From Curtobacterium sp. MCBA15_008 (lineage in GTDB: Bacteria > Actinomycetota > Actinomycetes > Actinomycetales > Microbacteriaceae), in NCBI RefSeq assembly GCF_001865065.1, contig NZ_MJGN01000001.1, positions 27,823 through 77,132 on the forward strand: a stretch of 49,310 bases of DNA, given 5' to 3'. The translations under genes were made by a program, and so were the position numbers. Shown piece by piece: positions 35,971-44,257 of this stretch. Positions within the stretch are counted from its first letter, which is position 1, and each line of letters opens with the position of its first letter. The notes below the pieces were generated by a model. The model had not been told where the DNA came from, searched no databases, and saw nothing but the letters and a program-made list of their open reading frames with translations.

Positions 35971-38234
35971 GACAGGATCCCGAGATCGCGGAGGTCCGCA
36001 GCCGAGCGGAAACTCATGGGAGGACCGGGGTCGACGAACCTGACCTGAAGCCCTCCACCCGGATGCCCGAATGCCGGAGCGATCTCGCTCACCTCGATCT
36101 TCAGACCCTGCCCCTCGAAAGCTGCAGCATCGAAGTCGTACGTCCGGTACGCATCGCTGAGGTTGGACGGTGGAAGGGCGCGCTGTTCGAACGAGGTCCC
36201 CGGGAACGAGAAGAAGTTGCCGGACTCCTTGCCGAGCCGGTCGAGTTGCGAACCGTACTGATCGACGAACCCGTACGGATCCACCCAGTCGACGCGGTGT
36301 CCGGCGACGGCACCGGCGTTGCCGGGGTACTCGGGCGCGTACGACTGCCAGTCGTCGTTCCAGTCGATGTACCGGTCTTCCCAGTCGTCCCTCGTGAGGT
36401 AGTTGCCGTCGGCGTCCTTGCCGTACAGACCGTTCGGATTGCCCCAGTCGTCGACGAGGGCCCGCACGTCGTCGCTCATCCCCGGGCCCGTGTACGTCGG
36501 GTCGTCGGGAGCTCGGTACTTCTCCCCGAGGTCGTCGAGGTGGAGGTGCGGCTGGCCGTAGTCGGGCCGCTCGGCACCGCCCCGGACCGACTCGTCACGC
36601 TCCCACCCAGGACCACTGCGGTCGTCGGAGAACACCGGGTCCGTCGAGCGGTCGTAGTGGTGCGGCGGCGGAGTACCGGGCGCGTCGTGCCCGTCGCCGT
36701 CCGGCCGACCACCGCCGTGATCGGCGTCCGTGCCGTGGCCCGAGCCGCCGTGCCCTGTTGAGTCCCCACCGTGCCCGACTGATTCACCCCCGTGCCCGAC
36801 CCCGCCGTGCGACCCCGACGTCGAACCGCCGTCCCCCGTCGCAGTCTCCCCGTGCTCCCCGTGCCCGCCAGCACCGACGAGCGCCGGCTCCCGCTCCGGC
36901 GCGTGCACCGTCGCGTCGCCGCCGTCCGCGTGCGCGTTGGCGTTGCCGTCACTCCCCGCCCGCACGTCTGTGTCCGCCTCGGACCGCACCGGCGGCGCTT
37001 CGACGCCGCCGTCGCCGTGCCGTCCGTGCAGGAAGTCGCCGAGCCCCGTCTGGAAGTCCGCGAGCCGTCCGGAGAACCCGTGCGCCGCATCGCCGATCCC
37101 GGTCTTGATGATCCCCTTGAGGTCGCCGAGCTTGGGCAGCACCGCCGTCAGCCCCTTCGACGCCCACGCACCGGCGTCGACGAGGTCGAGGTACTTCCCC
37201 GCCTTCCCGACGGCTCCGGCGACCTCGCCGACCTTGCCGGCCGCGCCGACCTTGCCCGCTTCGCCGGCGATCGGGATGACCAGCGAACCGATCCCCCAGA
37301 GCGCCTGCCCGAACGCGCGCCCGGGGTCCTTGCCCCACTCGTCCCAGCCGACGGTGGCCTTCAGGAGCTCAGTCCACGACTCGCGCTGCAGCTCGGGATC
37401 CTTCTGCATGGTCTTCGTGTTGAAGCCGGTGAGGGCGAGGATGCCGCTCCACGACGCACCGGCGGTCTCCCAGTGGAACCCGGTGCCGTCGACGCCGATG
37501 AGGGTACCGAGGCCCTTCACGGTGCCCCAGACACCGTCGACCAGGACGCCCTTGACCATGTTCGGCAGGAAGTCGACGGTCTTCTCGGAGCAGGACTCCT
37601 TCCGGTCCGACGCCGACCCCCACGGCAGCTTCGTGCCGGCGGGCAGCTCCTTGTAGCCGTACCCGAGACCGTCGTCCTTGCCGTCGGCGCTGATCGCGTG
37701 CAGCGGCGACAGGCCGGACAGTCCGCGGATGGTGTTCGCGCAGGTCCGTTCCGCCGCCTGGTACGCCACGACCTGCGCGGCGACGCCGTTGATGATCGCG
37801 TTGTTCTCGTCGGTGAGGGTCTCGTCCTGGTCCCACGACTCGACGGTCGCGGAGTGCCCGTACTCCGTCGTCATCGTCCCCGGCGTGAACGCCGCGACGT
37901 CGCGGTGCAGCTGGTTGCCGCGGGTCACGTAGGACTTGAGCTTCGCGATGATCGGCGTGACCTCGGTGACGAAGTCGTCCAGCGCCTTCGCGGCGGTATC
38001 CAGGTTGTCGCCGAACGAGGTGCCGTGCGGGCCGATGGGTGTCATCACGGCGTACAGCTGCTCGTCGGCAGGCCCGGAGTAGACCCCGGAGATCGGCTGC
38101 CACGCCGTCACGATGTCCGCCGTACCGTCCCGCACCGCGCTCGCGACCGTCCGGAGCTCCTTCGCCCCGGAGGTGATGCCGGTGAGGTCGACGTCGGTGT
38201 ACGGGATCTCCCCGACCTTGACGAGTCCGCTCAT
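35967..38234 (-). CDS. Type VII secretion effector with C-terminal TNT (NAD+ glycohydrolase-type) toxin domain
   Basis: 755 aa. Residues ~1-180 form a helical WXG/LXG-like secretion domain. A middle region (~200-400) has Gly/Ala-rich, partly hydrophobic stretches (ALWGIGSLVIPIAGEAGKVG) that could insert in membranes. Residues ~430-545 are a His/Gly-rich, probably disordered linker (GHGGESVGHGGDSTGHGG). The last ~100 residues carry the TNT pattern: QLDRLGKESGNFFSFPGTSF, EQRALPPSNLSDAYRTY, IEVSEIAPAFGHPGGGLQV, and a DLRDLGILS end. By analogy with CpnT it would hydrolyse NAD+ in a target cell. Genes for three ESAT-6-like partners lie just upstream and the immunity gene overlaps downstream. Confidence 0.85.
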   Translation of the reverse strand: MSGLVKVGEIPYTDVDLTGITSGAKELRTVASAVRDGTADIVTAWQPISGVYSGPADEQLYAVMTPIGPHGTSFGDNLDTAAKALDDFVTEVTPIIAKLKSYVTRGNQLHRDVAAFTPGTMTTEYGHSATVESWDQDETLTDENNAIINGVAAQVVAYQAAERTCANTIRGLSGLSPLHAISADGKDDGLGYGYKELPAGTKLPWGSASDRKESCSEKTVDFLPNMVKGVLVDGVWGTVKGLGTLIGVDGTGFHWETAGASWSGILALTGFNTKTMQKDPELQRESWTELLKATVGWDEWGKDPGRAFGQALWGIGSLVIPIAGEAGKVGAAGKVGEVAGAVGKAGKYLDLVDAGAWASKGLTAVLPKLGDLKGIIKTGIGDAAHGFSGRLADFQTGLGDFLHGRHGDGGVEAPPVRSEADTDVRAGSDGNANAHADGGDATVHAPEREPALVGAGGHGEHGETATGDGGSTSGSHGGVGHGGESVGHGGDSTGHGGSGHGTDADHGGGRPDGDGHDAPGTPPPHHYDRSTDPVFSDDRSGPGWERDESVRGGAERPDYGQPHLHLDDLGEKYRAPDDPTYTGPGMSDDVRALVDDWGNPNGLYGKDADGNYLTRDDWEDRYIDWNDDWQSYAPEYPGNAGAVAGHRVDWVDPYGFVDQYGSQLDRLGKESGNFFSFPGTSFEQRALPPSNLSDAYRTYDFDAAAFEGQGLKIEVSEIAPAFGHPGGGLQVRFVDPGPPMSFRSAADLRDLGILS

Positions 38235-38255
38235 CGCTTGCTGTCCCCCGTTGTC

Positions 38256-38639
38256 TCAGTTCCCCGGCGCACCGTCGAACGCGGCGAAGTTCCCGCTGCT
38301 CGCAGCGGCGATCGCGTTCGCCTGCGTGGTCGACGCCATCTCGGCGTCACCGTGGTCGATGGCCCTGGTCGCTCCGGCAGCACCGAGCAGCGACGCCTGG
38401 ATGCGGTTCTGGATCCCCGTCAGGGTCGGCTGCTGGTGCTCGAAGAACCCCGCGAGCGCTTCACCGATGACCTGCGACTGCGCAGCGGTGGCCGCGGCCT
38501 CGACGGTCGCGGCCACCCCCGGCTTGCTGCCGTCAGCTGATCCGCCGAGCGCGTCCGTCAACGCCGTCGCCTTGGTGGCGACGGCGGTGAGGACGGTCTC
38601 GACGCCGGCCGGGTCGACACTCCATCCGTTGACGGTCAC
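38256..38639 (-). CDS. Small helical T7SS-associated protein (DUF6507-like)
   Basis: 127 aa. It begins with WSVDPAGVETVLTAVATKA and is Ala-rich and helical, with a mid-protein region EALAGFFEHQQPTLTGIQNR and no signal peptide. This is the layout of ESX-type substrates or effector chaperones that form helical hairpins; I think it belongs with DUF6507. It is encoded directly before the effector, one nucleotide after the pore-forming ESAT-6-like gene, so it probably pairs with the effector N-terminus. Confidence 0.75.
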   Translation of the reverse strand: MTVNGWSVDPAGVETVLTAVATKATALTDALGGSADGSKPGVAATVEAAATAAQSQVIGEALAGFFEHQQPTLTGIQNRIQASLLGAAGATRAIDHGDAEMASTTQANAIAAASSGNFAAFDGAPGN

Positions 38640-38640
38640 G

Positions 38641-38958
38641 TCAGCCGATGTTGCCGACTGCCGACTTCGCCTTGCTGATCGCCGACTGCGCCGACTCGTC
38701 GTTCGACTGCAGCGACGCGCGCAGCGTGGCGATGATCTGCTTGACCTCGCCCGCGACGGTGTTCCACCGCTGCTCCTTGGCGTGGTACTCGTCCGAGACG
38801 CCGTCGGCCTGGTAGTCGGCCATCGCGGCCTTCACGTCCGAGTCGCGCTGGGCGATCAGCGACTCGAGCTGCGCCGCCACGGCGTTGAAGTTGTCCTGCG
38901 CGTTCTGCGACGCCGCGACGTCGTAGTCGCGACGGTCTGCCTGGTTGCCACCGCTCAT
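38641..38958 (-). CDS. ESAT-6-like protein (WXG100-superfamily)
   Basis: 105 aa, two predicted helices with a turn around DGVSDEYHAKEQRWN. Residue length, the Trp near the centre and absence of a signal peptide fit the ESAT-6 superfamily; a strict W-x-G is not present. It would be secreted by, or act as a partner for, the type VII system encoded to the right. Confidence 0.8.
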   Translation of the reverse strand: MSGGNQADRRDYDVAASQNAQDNFNAVAAQLESLIAQRDSDVKAAMADYQADGVSDEYHAKEQRWNTVAGEVKQIIATLRASLQSNDESAQSAISKAKSAVGNIG

Positions 38959-38987
38959 GGTGTGTTCTCCCTCTCCCCGAAGATCCG

Positions 38988-39323
38988 TCAGGCGCGGCCG
39001 CTGAAGCGGGCCGCGTCGAAGTTCGAGCTGCCCTCGAGCGAGCTCGTGGACTGCGCCATGTCCTGGTCGCCTTCCTGGAACGAACGGTCCATGCCCGAGA
39101 TGCCCTGCAGCACGCTCGCGAGCGCGCCGTTCAGCTCGTTGGCGATGGTGTCCGTCTCGGCCTTGAAGCGGTCGAAGGCCTGGCGGCCGGCACCGTTGAA
39201 GCGGCCCTGCAGCGGCTCGGCCGAGTCGGCCAGCTTGCGCACGAGCGTCCCCAGGTCACCGGAAGCGCCGGACGTCTGCTTGGTCAGGTTGGTGAGGACC
39301 TGTGCCCCCATTGCGAACTTCAT
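38988..39323 (-). CDS. WXG100-family protein
   Basis: 111 aa. The helix-turn-helix hairpin has FNGAGRQAFDRFKAE at the turn, in which Phe-Asn-Gly replaces the usual Trp-x-Gly. The C-terminal tail (SLEGSSNFDAARFSGRA) is flexible and may carry the export signal. The ATG at 39323 has an AGAGGA ribosome site. First gene of the leftward effector operon, divergent from the secretion machinery. Confidence 0.84.
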   Translation of the reverse strand: MKFAMGAQVLTNLTKQTSGASGDLGTLVRKLADSAEPLQGRFNGAGRQAFDRFKAETDTIANELNGALASVLQGISGMDRSFQEGDQDMAQSTSSLEGSSNFDAARFSGRA

Positions 39324-39453
39324 CGCTCATCCTCTCTGTCTTTCCCCCCACCCCTCAACGGGTGACAGCGAACGTCAGCAGCCTAGACCACCACCTGCGC
39401 ACGCGTCACGCCCCGCTTCTGACATGATCGGACGTGCCGATGGGAGGTGAGGC
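39324..39453. promoter_or_regulatory. Divergent promoter region of the T7SS locus
   Basis: 130 bp between the effector operon (left) and the machinery operon (right). On the minus strand TAGGCT (39380-39385) is a good -10 box about 57 nt before the WXG100 start. On the plus strand CATGAT (39423-39428) could be a -10 box, and GGGAGG precedes the 39454 ATG. No clear operator repeat is visible. Confidence 0.5.
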
Positions 39454-40554
39454 ATGTCGTCGATCGTGGTCGAGACCGTGGTCCCCGTGATGACCTGTGG
39501 TCGCTGCGGGGTCCCGTCGACGCAGGGACAGCGTTTCTGCACCGACTGCGGTGCCCTCCTCGGACGCACCGTCGCCTCCGCCGAGTACGACGCCCTGCAG
39601 GGCGTCGCCGCCGCCGGCGTGGGTGCCGTCCTCCTCGCGCGGTTCGTCGACGTCGTCGTCGTCCTCCTCGGCGGCGCCGCGGGCGCCGCACTCCTCTTCC
39701 TCGCGCACACCGCGGTCCCGTCCTCTGACCCGGTCGGCACGGCCGTCGCCGGAGCGGTCGCGGGGCTCGTCGTGACGGCCGCGATCGTGGTGATCCGTGC
39801 CTCCAGGACGGGTCGCGGCCCGGGCGGTCTGCTCCTCGGCACCCGTGTCGTCGACACGGACGACGCACTGCCCGCAGGACCGGTCCGGCAGATCGCACGG
39901 CTCGGCGGACGTCCGCACCGCCGCGCCGCGGGGACCGGCCCCTGGGCCGCGGCGACCGGCACGCTGACCGCCGCGCTCCGGTCCGGACGCGAGCCGCTCG
40001 ACCCCGCGGTCCCGGCGCTCGGCACCGCCTTCGGTGCGGCCGCGTCGGCGGGTGTCCGTCCCGGGTCGGCTCCCCTGCCTGGAGGCGCGGTGCAGGCCGG
40101 TCTCGACGCCACCCGTCGCGCAGGGTTCGGTCCCACCCCCGCGGCTGCCCAGCAGACCGGTCACGGCTTCGCCGAGGTGCCACCGCCGACCGCGCCGGTC
40201 GCGGACGACTCGGTGCCGGCCGACGCCGTCGTCCTGCGCTTCGACTCCGGGGCGGTGCACTGGTTCCACGGCACCTGCGTGATCGGCCGGAACCCCGAGG
40301 CCGAGCCGGGCGTCGCCACGGTCGCCGTGCCCGACCTGTCCCGCACGCTGTCGAAGACGCACGTCGCCCTCGTGCAGGCCACCGGGGTCGTCGTCCTCCG
40401 CGACCTCGGCTCGACGAACGGCACCTCGGTGATCCGTCCGGACGCCTCCTTCGAGGACCTCGTCCCCGGGGTGGACCTCCCCGTCCCCGCCGGCTCGACC
40501 GTCCGGATCGGCGACCACGCGTTCCTCGTCGACCGGACCGGAGCGACGACGTGA
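39454..40554 (+). CDS. Zinc-ribbon, RDD-type membrane and FHA-domain protein
   Basis: 366 aa. A zinc ribbon with Cys15, Cys18, Cys29 and Cys32 opens the protein. Two or three membrane helices (about 50-120) of RDD type follow, with RGPGGLLLGTRVVDTD. A Pro/Ala/Gly-rich linker leads to a C-terminal FHA domain (about 250-360) with VIGRNPEAEPG, SRTLSKTHVAL and LGSTNGTSVI, which binds phosphothreonine. FHA proteins regulate or scaffold type VII systems. First gene of the rightward operon; its stop overlaps the next GTG. Confidence 0.85.
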   Translation: MSSIVVETVVPVMTCGRCGVPSTQGQRFCTDCGALLGRTVASAEYDALQGVAAAGVGAVLLARFVDVVVVLLGGAAGAALLFLAHTAVPSSDPVGTAVAGAVAGLVVTAAIVVIRASRTGRGPGGLLLGTRVVDTDDALPAGPVRQIARLGGRPHRRAAGTGPWAAATGTLTAALRSGREPLDPAVPALGTAFGAAASAGVRPGSAPLPGGAVQAGLDATRRAGFGPTPAAAQQTGHGFAEVPPPTAPVADDSVPADAVVLRFDSGAVHWFHGTCVIGRNPEAEPGVATVAVPDLSRTLSKTHVALVQATGVVVLRDLGSTNGTSVIRPDASFEDLVPGVDLPVPAGSTVRIGDHAFLVDRTGATT

Positions 40555-41660
40555 CCCCGTTCCGCCGCGGCGGGCCGGTCGACGACCGCCCCACCGCGAA
40601 GCACCCGCTCGTCGACTCGGCGGGCGACGGCTGCATCCGCTACGAGAGCCGGGCGGGCATCGTCCGACTCGGCGGCGCCCAGGCGACCCTGCTCGCGACG
40701 GCCGCGGCCGAGGGCGCCCGTCCGGTGCTGGTGACCGACGGCCTGTCCGTCCTGACCGAGGGGTTCCGGCAGGCGCTCGTGGACAGCGGTGGCGCGTGGG
40801 TGGTGCGTGGGGACGACGGCCTCCGGAACGGTCTCGACGGACGACGGCTCGACGCGTTCACGGACGCCCCGCACGCCGGACCGCCCACGTCGGTCGAGGA
40901 CGTCGCTGTCGGGTTCCTCCGCCCGTGGACTCCCACCGCTGACCAGCTCGTCGTCTCCGTGTCGGTCCGCCACCGCGCCGCCGAGGAGACCGTCCTGGGT
41001 GCCACCACCGAGCTGCTGGCGACGGAACTCGCCGGTGCGGCACCCAGCGGCTGGGGCCCCCACGAGCCGGCCGGACGAGCCTGGGATCGTCGTGCACTCA
41101 CCGAGACGGCCCGGGCCCGGATGCCCGACCCGACGCGCCTGCTCGCCGTCGGCTCGGCTGCAGCGCCCCTCGCGGTGACGATCACGGCGCAGCGCACCGG
41201 ACAGGGCGTCGAGGAACTCACCACCGGTCTGCTCTCGGTCGGCGCCCTCGGGGACGCCGTCTCCGAGGTGCGCGTCGCCGCCGTCCCGCAGGTGCTGGGC
41301 CGGCTCGCGGCGACGCAGCTGCCGCTGTTCGCCCTGGTGCTCCGGCGGCCAGGCCGGGCCGACCTCGCGCAGGCACCGCGGCTGTCCGCTCCACCGCTGC
41401 CGGTCGCGATGCTCGTCGGCGCCCCGGCGGTCCGGCAGCTCGACCTCGACGTCGAGGGCATGCGGGACCGCTTCGGAGCGGTGATCGCCGGTCGCCCGCG
41501 CATCCCGGCACTGGTCCTGCCGTTCGGACGCACCCCGGAGCGCAACCCGGTCGAGGAGCTCGCCGCGGTCATCGACCACATCGGGCGCGACCGCGTGGCC
41601 GACGCCGTCGGCATGGACGACCGGACGAGGGAGCAGGTGCACCGTGCCACGGAACAGTGA
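40551..41660 (+). CDS. T7SS-associated protein, DUF6177-like
   Basis: 369 aa, soluble, no signal peptide or membrane helix. It shows RPVLVTDGLSVLTEGFRQAL and a mid-region VSVSVRHRAAEETVLGATTE; a later stretch is FALVLRRPGRADLAQAPRL. I recognise no enzyme motif. The position between the FHA protein and EccD, and its general appearance, match proteins annotated DUF6177 in actinobacterial type VII loci. Its role is unknown; cytosolic assembly or substrate handling is a guess. Confidence 0.72.
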   Translation: MTPFRRGGPVDDRPTAKHPLVDSAGDGCIRYESRAGIVRLGGAQATLLATAAAEGARPVLVTDGLSVLTEGFRQALVDSGGAWVVRGDDGLRNGLDGRRLDAFTDAPHAGPPTSVEDVAVGFLRPWTPTADQLVVSVSVRHRAAEETVLGATTELLATELAGAAPSGWGPHEPAGRAWDRRALTETARARMPDPTRLLAVGSAAAPLAVTITAQRTGQGVEELTTGLLSVGALGDAVSEVRVAAVPQVLGRLAATQLPLFALVLRRPGRADLAQAPRLSAPPLPVAMLVGAPAVRQLDLDVEGMRDRFGAVIAGRPRIPALVLPFGRTPERNPVEELAAVIDHIGRDRVADAVGMDDRTREQVHRATEQ

Positions 41661-42024
41661 CTCGATCCTGCTCGAGAGCGTCTCGACGCACCGCCGTCGG
41701 CTCCGGCAGGCGTTCGTGCTCGGACGCCTCGCCGACCGACGACTGGTGAACGACAACGTGAAGCGGTTCATCGGCAGCGTCGTGCTCGCCGCGGTCGTCG
41801 GGGTCGGCTGCCTCGGGTACTCGTTCGTCACGAACGCTCTGGCGCAACAGGCCGCTCAGCAGCAGGCGCAGCAGAACCCGCTGTCGACGCAGACGCCCAC
41901 GCCGACGCCGACACAGACGCAGCGGACCCAGACGCAGCCGGCACCGACGCAGCAGACACCCACGCAGCAACAGCAACAACGGCAGCGGACGCTGCCGCCG
42001 GAACCGCAGCAGGAGACCAAGTGA
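41644..42024 (+). CDS. Small single-span membrane protein with Gln/Thr/Pro-rich tail
   Basis: 126 aa, GTG start inside the previous gene (17-nt overlap). A basic cytosolic N-terminus (SVSTHRRRLRQAFVLGRLAD) leads to one membrane helix (RFIGSVVLAAVVGVGCLGY) and a ~60-residue extracytoplasmic tail of Gln, Thr and Pro. The basic-helix-plus-span layout resembles the beginning of EccB, but the large EccB extracellular domain is absent. It may be a reduced structural part of this system. Confidence 0.72.
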   Translation: MPRNSDSILLESVSTHRRRLRQAFVLGRLADRRLVNDNVKRFIGSVVLAAVVGVGCLGYSFVTNALAQQAAQQQAQQNPLSTQTPTPTPTQTQRTQTQPAPTQQTPTQQQQQRQRTLPPEPQQETK

Positions 42025-43388
42025 CCGACTTCACCCGCGTGACCGTCGTCGGGGCCGGCCGTCGCGCCGACGTCGTCGTCGCCTCCGACGAGCCGTTCGC
42101 CGGACTGCTGCCGCGACTGGTCGACATCCTCGACGAGCCGATCGCGGACAGCGCGCACCCGGTCGCCCTCGTACGGGTCACCGGCGAAGAGGTCTCCCTC
42201 GCCGGGGACGCCGCCTCGCAGGAGATCGCCGACGGCGAGGTCCTGCACCTCGTCCGCCGCGCCGACGCCCCGCCGCCCCCCGAGGTCTCCGACGTGACCG
42301 ATGCCGTGGCCGACTCGCTCGGTCGCCGCTCGGACGGCTGGGGTACGGCCGCCCGGCAGTCCGTCGCCGCCGCAGCGGTCGGGGCCACCGCCTCGGTCGT
42401 CGGCACCCTCGTGGTCGCGGCGTTCACGGTCGCCTCCGTGCGGGCGGCGTTCGACGGTGGGACGGTCTCCCCCGCGCTCCTGCCGTCCGTGCTCGTCGGC
42501 AGCGGCGTCGTCCTGGCGATCGCGGCGCTCGTCGCCGGCCGCGCCGGAGCCCGGTGGACCGGCATCGCCCTCACCGCCGCGGCGACCGGGCTCGCGCTGC
42601 CGATCGGGCTGGCGGTCGGGCCGGTGGTCGGCCGCGAGGGCGACCAGCCCGCGATGGTCGCCGGACTCGTGCTCGTCTGGGCGTGGATCGCGCTCGGCCT
42701 CGGGCTCGGCGTCGGGCAGCGCACCCGCACGATCGGCGTCGCGGCCGTCGTCGGCGTCGTGCTCCCTCTGCTCGGCATGGTCACCTGGCTGACCCCGGCA
42801 CCGCAGGCCGCCGGCTGGGGTGTCGTCGGGATCGCCGCGATCGTCGTCTGCGGGCTGCTGCCGTCGGTCGCGATGTCGTCCGCCGGGCTCACCGGCCTCG
42901 ACGACCGGGTGAGCGGCGGGGACCCCGTCGCCCGCGACCGCGTGGTCACCGCGCTCGACGACGCCTACCGGGCGCTCGACTGGACGACCGCCGCGGTGGC
43001 CGCCCCCATCGCCCTCGCCGGAGCGGCGCTGGTCTCCGACGGCGACCCGTGGGCCGTCGGTCTCGGCGCCGCCGTCGTCGTCGTGGCCGCACTCCGGACC
43101 CGGGCCTTCCCGCTGACGCTGCAGGGCGTGCTGCTCTGGAGCGCCGTCGTCGTCGCCGCCGTGCTCGGACTGCTCGGGCACGCCGCCACGGCACCGTTCC
43201 AGGTCCTCGGGGCCCTCGCCGGACTCGGCGTGCTCGGCGCCCTGCTCGCCGGGGTCCGGCCGGCCGCGCACCAGCGGGCTCGACTGCGGTCGCTCGGCAA
43301 CGTGCTCGAGACCGTGTCGGTCGTCGTGGCGCTGCCGCTCCTGCTCGGCACGTTCGGCCTGTTCGCCGCGCTGCTGGAGACCTTCTGA
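42021..43388 (+). CDS. eccD: EccD-type T7SS integral membrane protein
   Basis: 455 aa. An N-terminal ubiquitin-like (YukD/EccD) domain of ~80 residues (RVTVVGAGRRADVVVAS, EIADGEVLHLVRRADAPPPP) is followed by about eleven membrane helices, the classic EccD layout. In mycobacterial systems EccD dimers make up most of the membrane ring. A GTGA overlap links it to the preceding gene, and a 2-nt gap separates it from the next. Confidence 0.88.
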   Translation: MTDFTRVTVVGAGRRADVVVASDEPFAGLLPRLVDILDEPIADSAHPVALVRVTGEEVSLAGDAASQEIADGEVLHLVRRADAPPPPEVSDVTDAVADSLGRRSDGWGTAARQSVAAAAVGATASVVGTLVVAAFTVASVRAAFDGGTVSPALLPSVLVGSGVVLAIAALVAGRAGARWTGIALTAAATGLALPIGLAVGPVVGREGDQPAMVAGLVLVWAWIALGLGLGVGQRTRTIGVAAVVGVVLPLLGMVTWLTPAPQAAGWGVVGIAAIVVCGLLPSVAMSSAGLTGLDDRVSGGDPVARDRVVTALDDAYRALDWTTAAVAAPIALAGAALVSDGDPWAVGLGAAVVVVAALRTRAFPLTLQGVLLWSAVVVAAVLGLLGHAATAPFQVLGALAGLGVLGALLAGVRPAAHQRARLRSLGNVLETVSVVVALPLLLGTFGLFAALLETF

Positions 43389-43390
43389 CC

Positions 43391-44257
43391 ATGCGGCTCC
43401 TCGACGACGTGGTCCCCGCACTCGGCCGGGCCTTCTTCGGCAGCGTGGCCGGTGGGGCACGCGAGCTCGACGACGCGCACCGGGCGATCCGGCAGGGCGT
43501 GCCGACCAGCCGGCGCATCGCGTTCGCCTCGCTCCGGGGTGGCACCGGCTGCTCCGCGACCGCAGCGGCCGTGGCCACCGTGCTGGCACGCCGACGCTCC
43601 GGTCGGGTGCTGGGCGTGGACGGCGCAGCCGGCCTCCGCTCGTTCGCGGTGCACGCCGGCGCGGACCGGACGGAACCGACGCCGCGGTCCGAGCGCCGGG
43701 ACGCGGCGAGGACGTCCTGGGACGCGACCGACGGGTTGGCGGTGACCCCGTCGGGGCTGCACGTGCTCCGGATCGGCGACCCGCGCCTCCCGAGCCGACA
43801 AGCAGCACCCGCGGAGTGGACGGACGCCGTCGACCCGATCGCCCGCTTCTTCGACGTCGTCGTCGGCGACTGGGGTTCCCGGAGCCCGTTCGTCGACCTC
43901 GGCGCGGTGGCGGCGGACGCACACGTCGTCGCGCTCGTCACCGGACCGGACCGCGCCGCGATCGAGGAGGGCGTGGCCCACGCGGACGCCGTCCGCCGGC
44001 ACGCACCGGACACGCGCGTCCTGGTCGTGCCCGTGGACACCACGGGCGCCGGGCTGCGCGCCGCCCGCACGGCCGCCGCGTGGCCCGGCCACGCGGTGCA
44101 CCCGGTCCCCGGCGACCCGAGTGTCACCGGTGGCGGCGACCGCCCCACCGCGTCGCGGATCGCCCTCATCCAGCTCACCGCGGCACTCGTCGAGGCGGCG
44201 GTCGACCGTCGTCCCGACCAGCCCGCCGACCGCACCGCCCCGGAGGTGACCCGGTGA
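43391..44257 (+). CDS. MinD/ParA-like protein with degenerate P-loop
   Basis: 288 aa. The fold is suggested by RRIAFASLRGGTGCSATAAA, RVLGVDGAAGLRS, DVVVGDWGS and a VALVTGPDRAAIEEGVAHAD stretch. In MinD-type proteins the deviant Walker A is KGGxGK(S/T); here the loop is RGGTGCSAT, with Cys where the catalytic Lys should be. It may not hydrolyse ATP. Such proteins (EspI class) accompany type VII systems. Its stop overlaps the eccC GTG as GTGA. Confidence 0.78.
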   Translation: MRLLDDVVPALGRAFFGSVAGGARELDDAHRAIRQGVPTSRRIAFASLRGGTGCSATAAAVATVLARRRSGRVLGVDGAAGLRSFAVHAGADRTEPTPRSERRDAARTSWDATDGLAVTPSGLHVLRIGDPRLPSRQAAPAEWTDAVDPIARFFDVVVGDWGSRSPFVDLGAVAADAHVVALVTGPDRAAIEEGVAHADAVRRHAPDTRVLVVPVDTTGAGLRAARTAAAWPGHAVHPVPGDPSVTGGGDRPTASRIALIQLTAALVEAAVDRRPDQPADRTAPEVTR

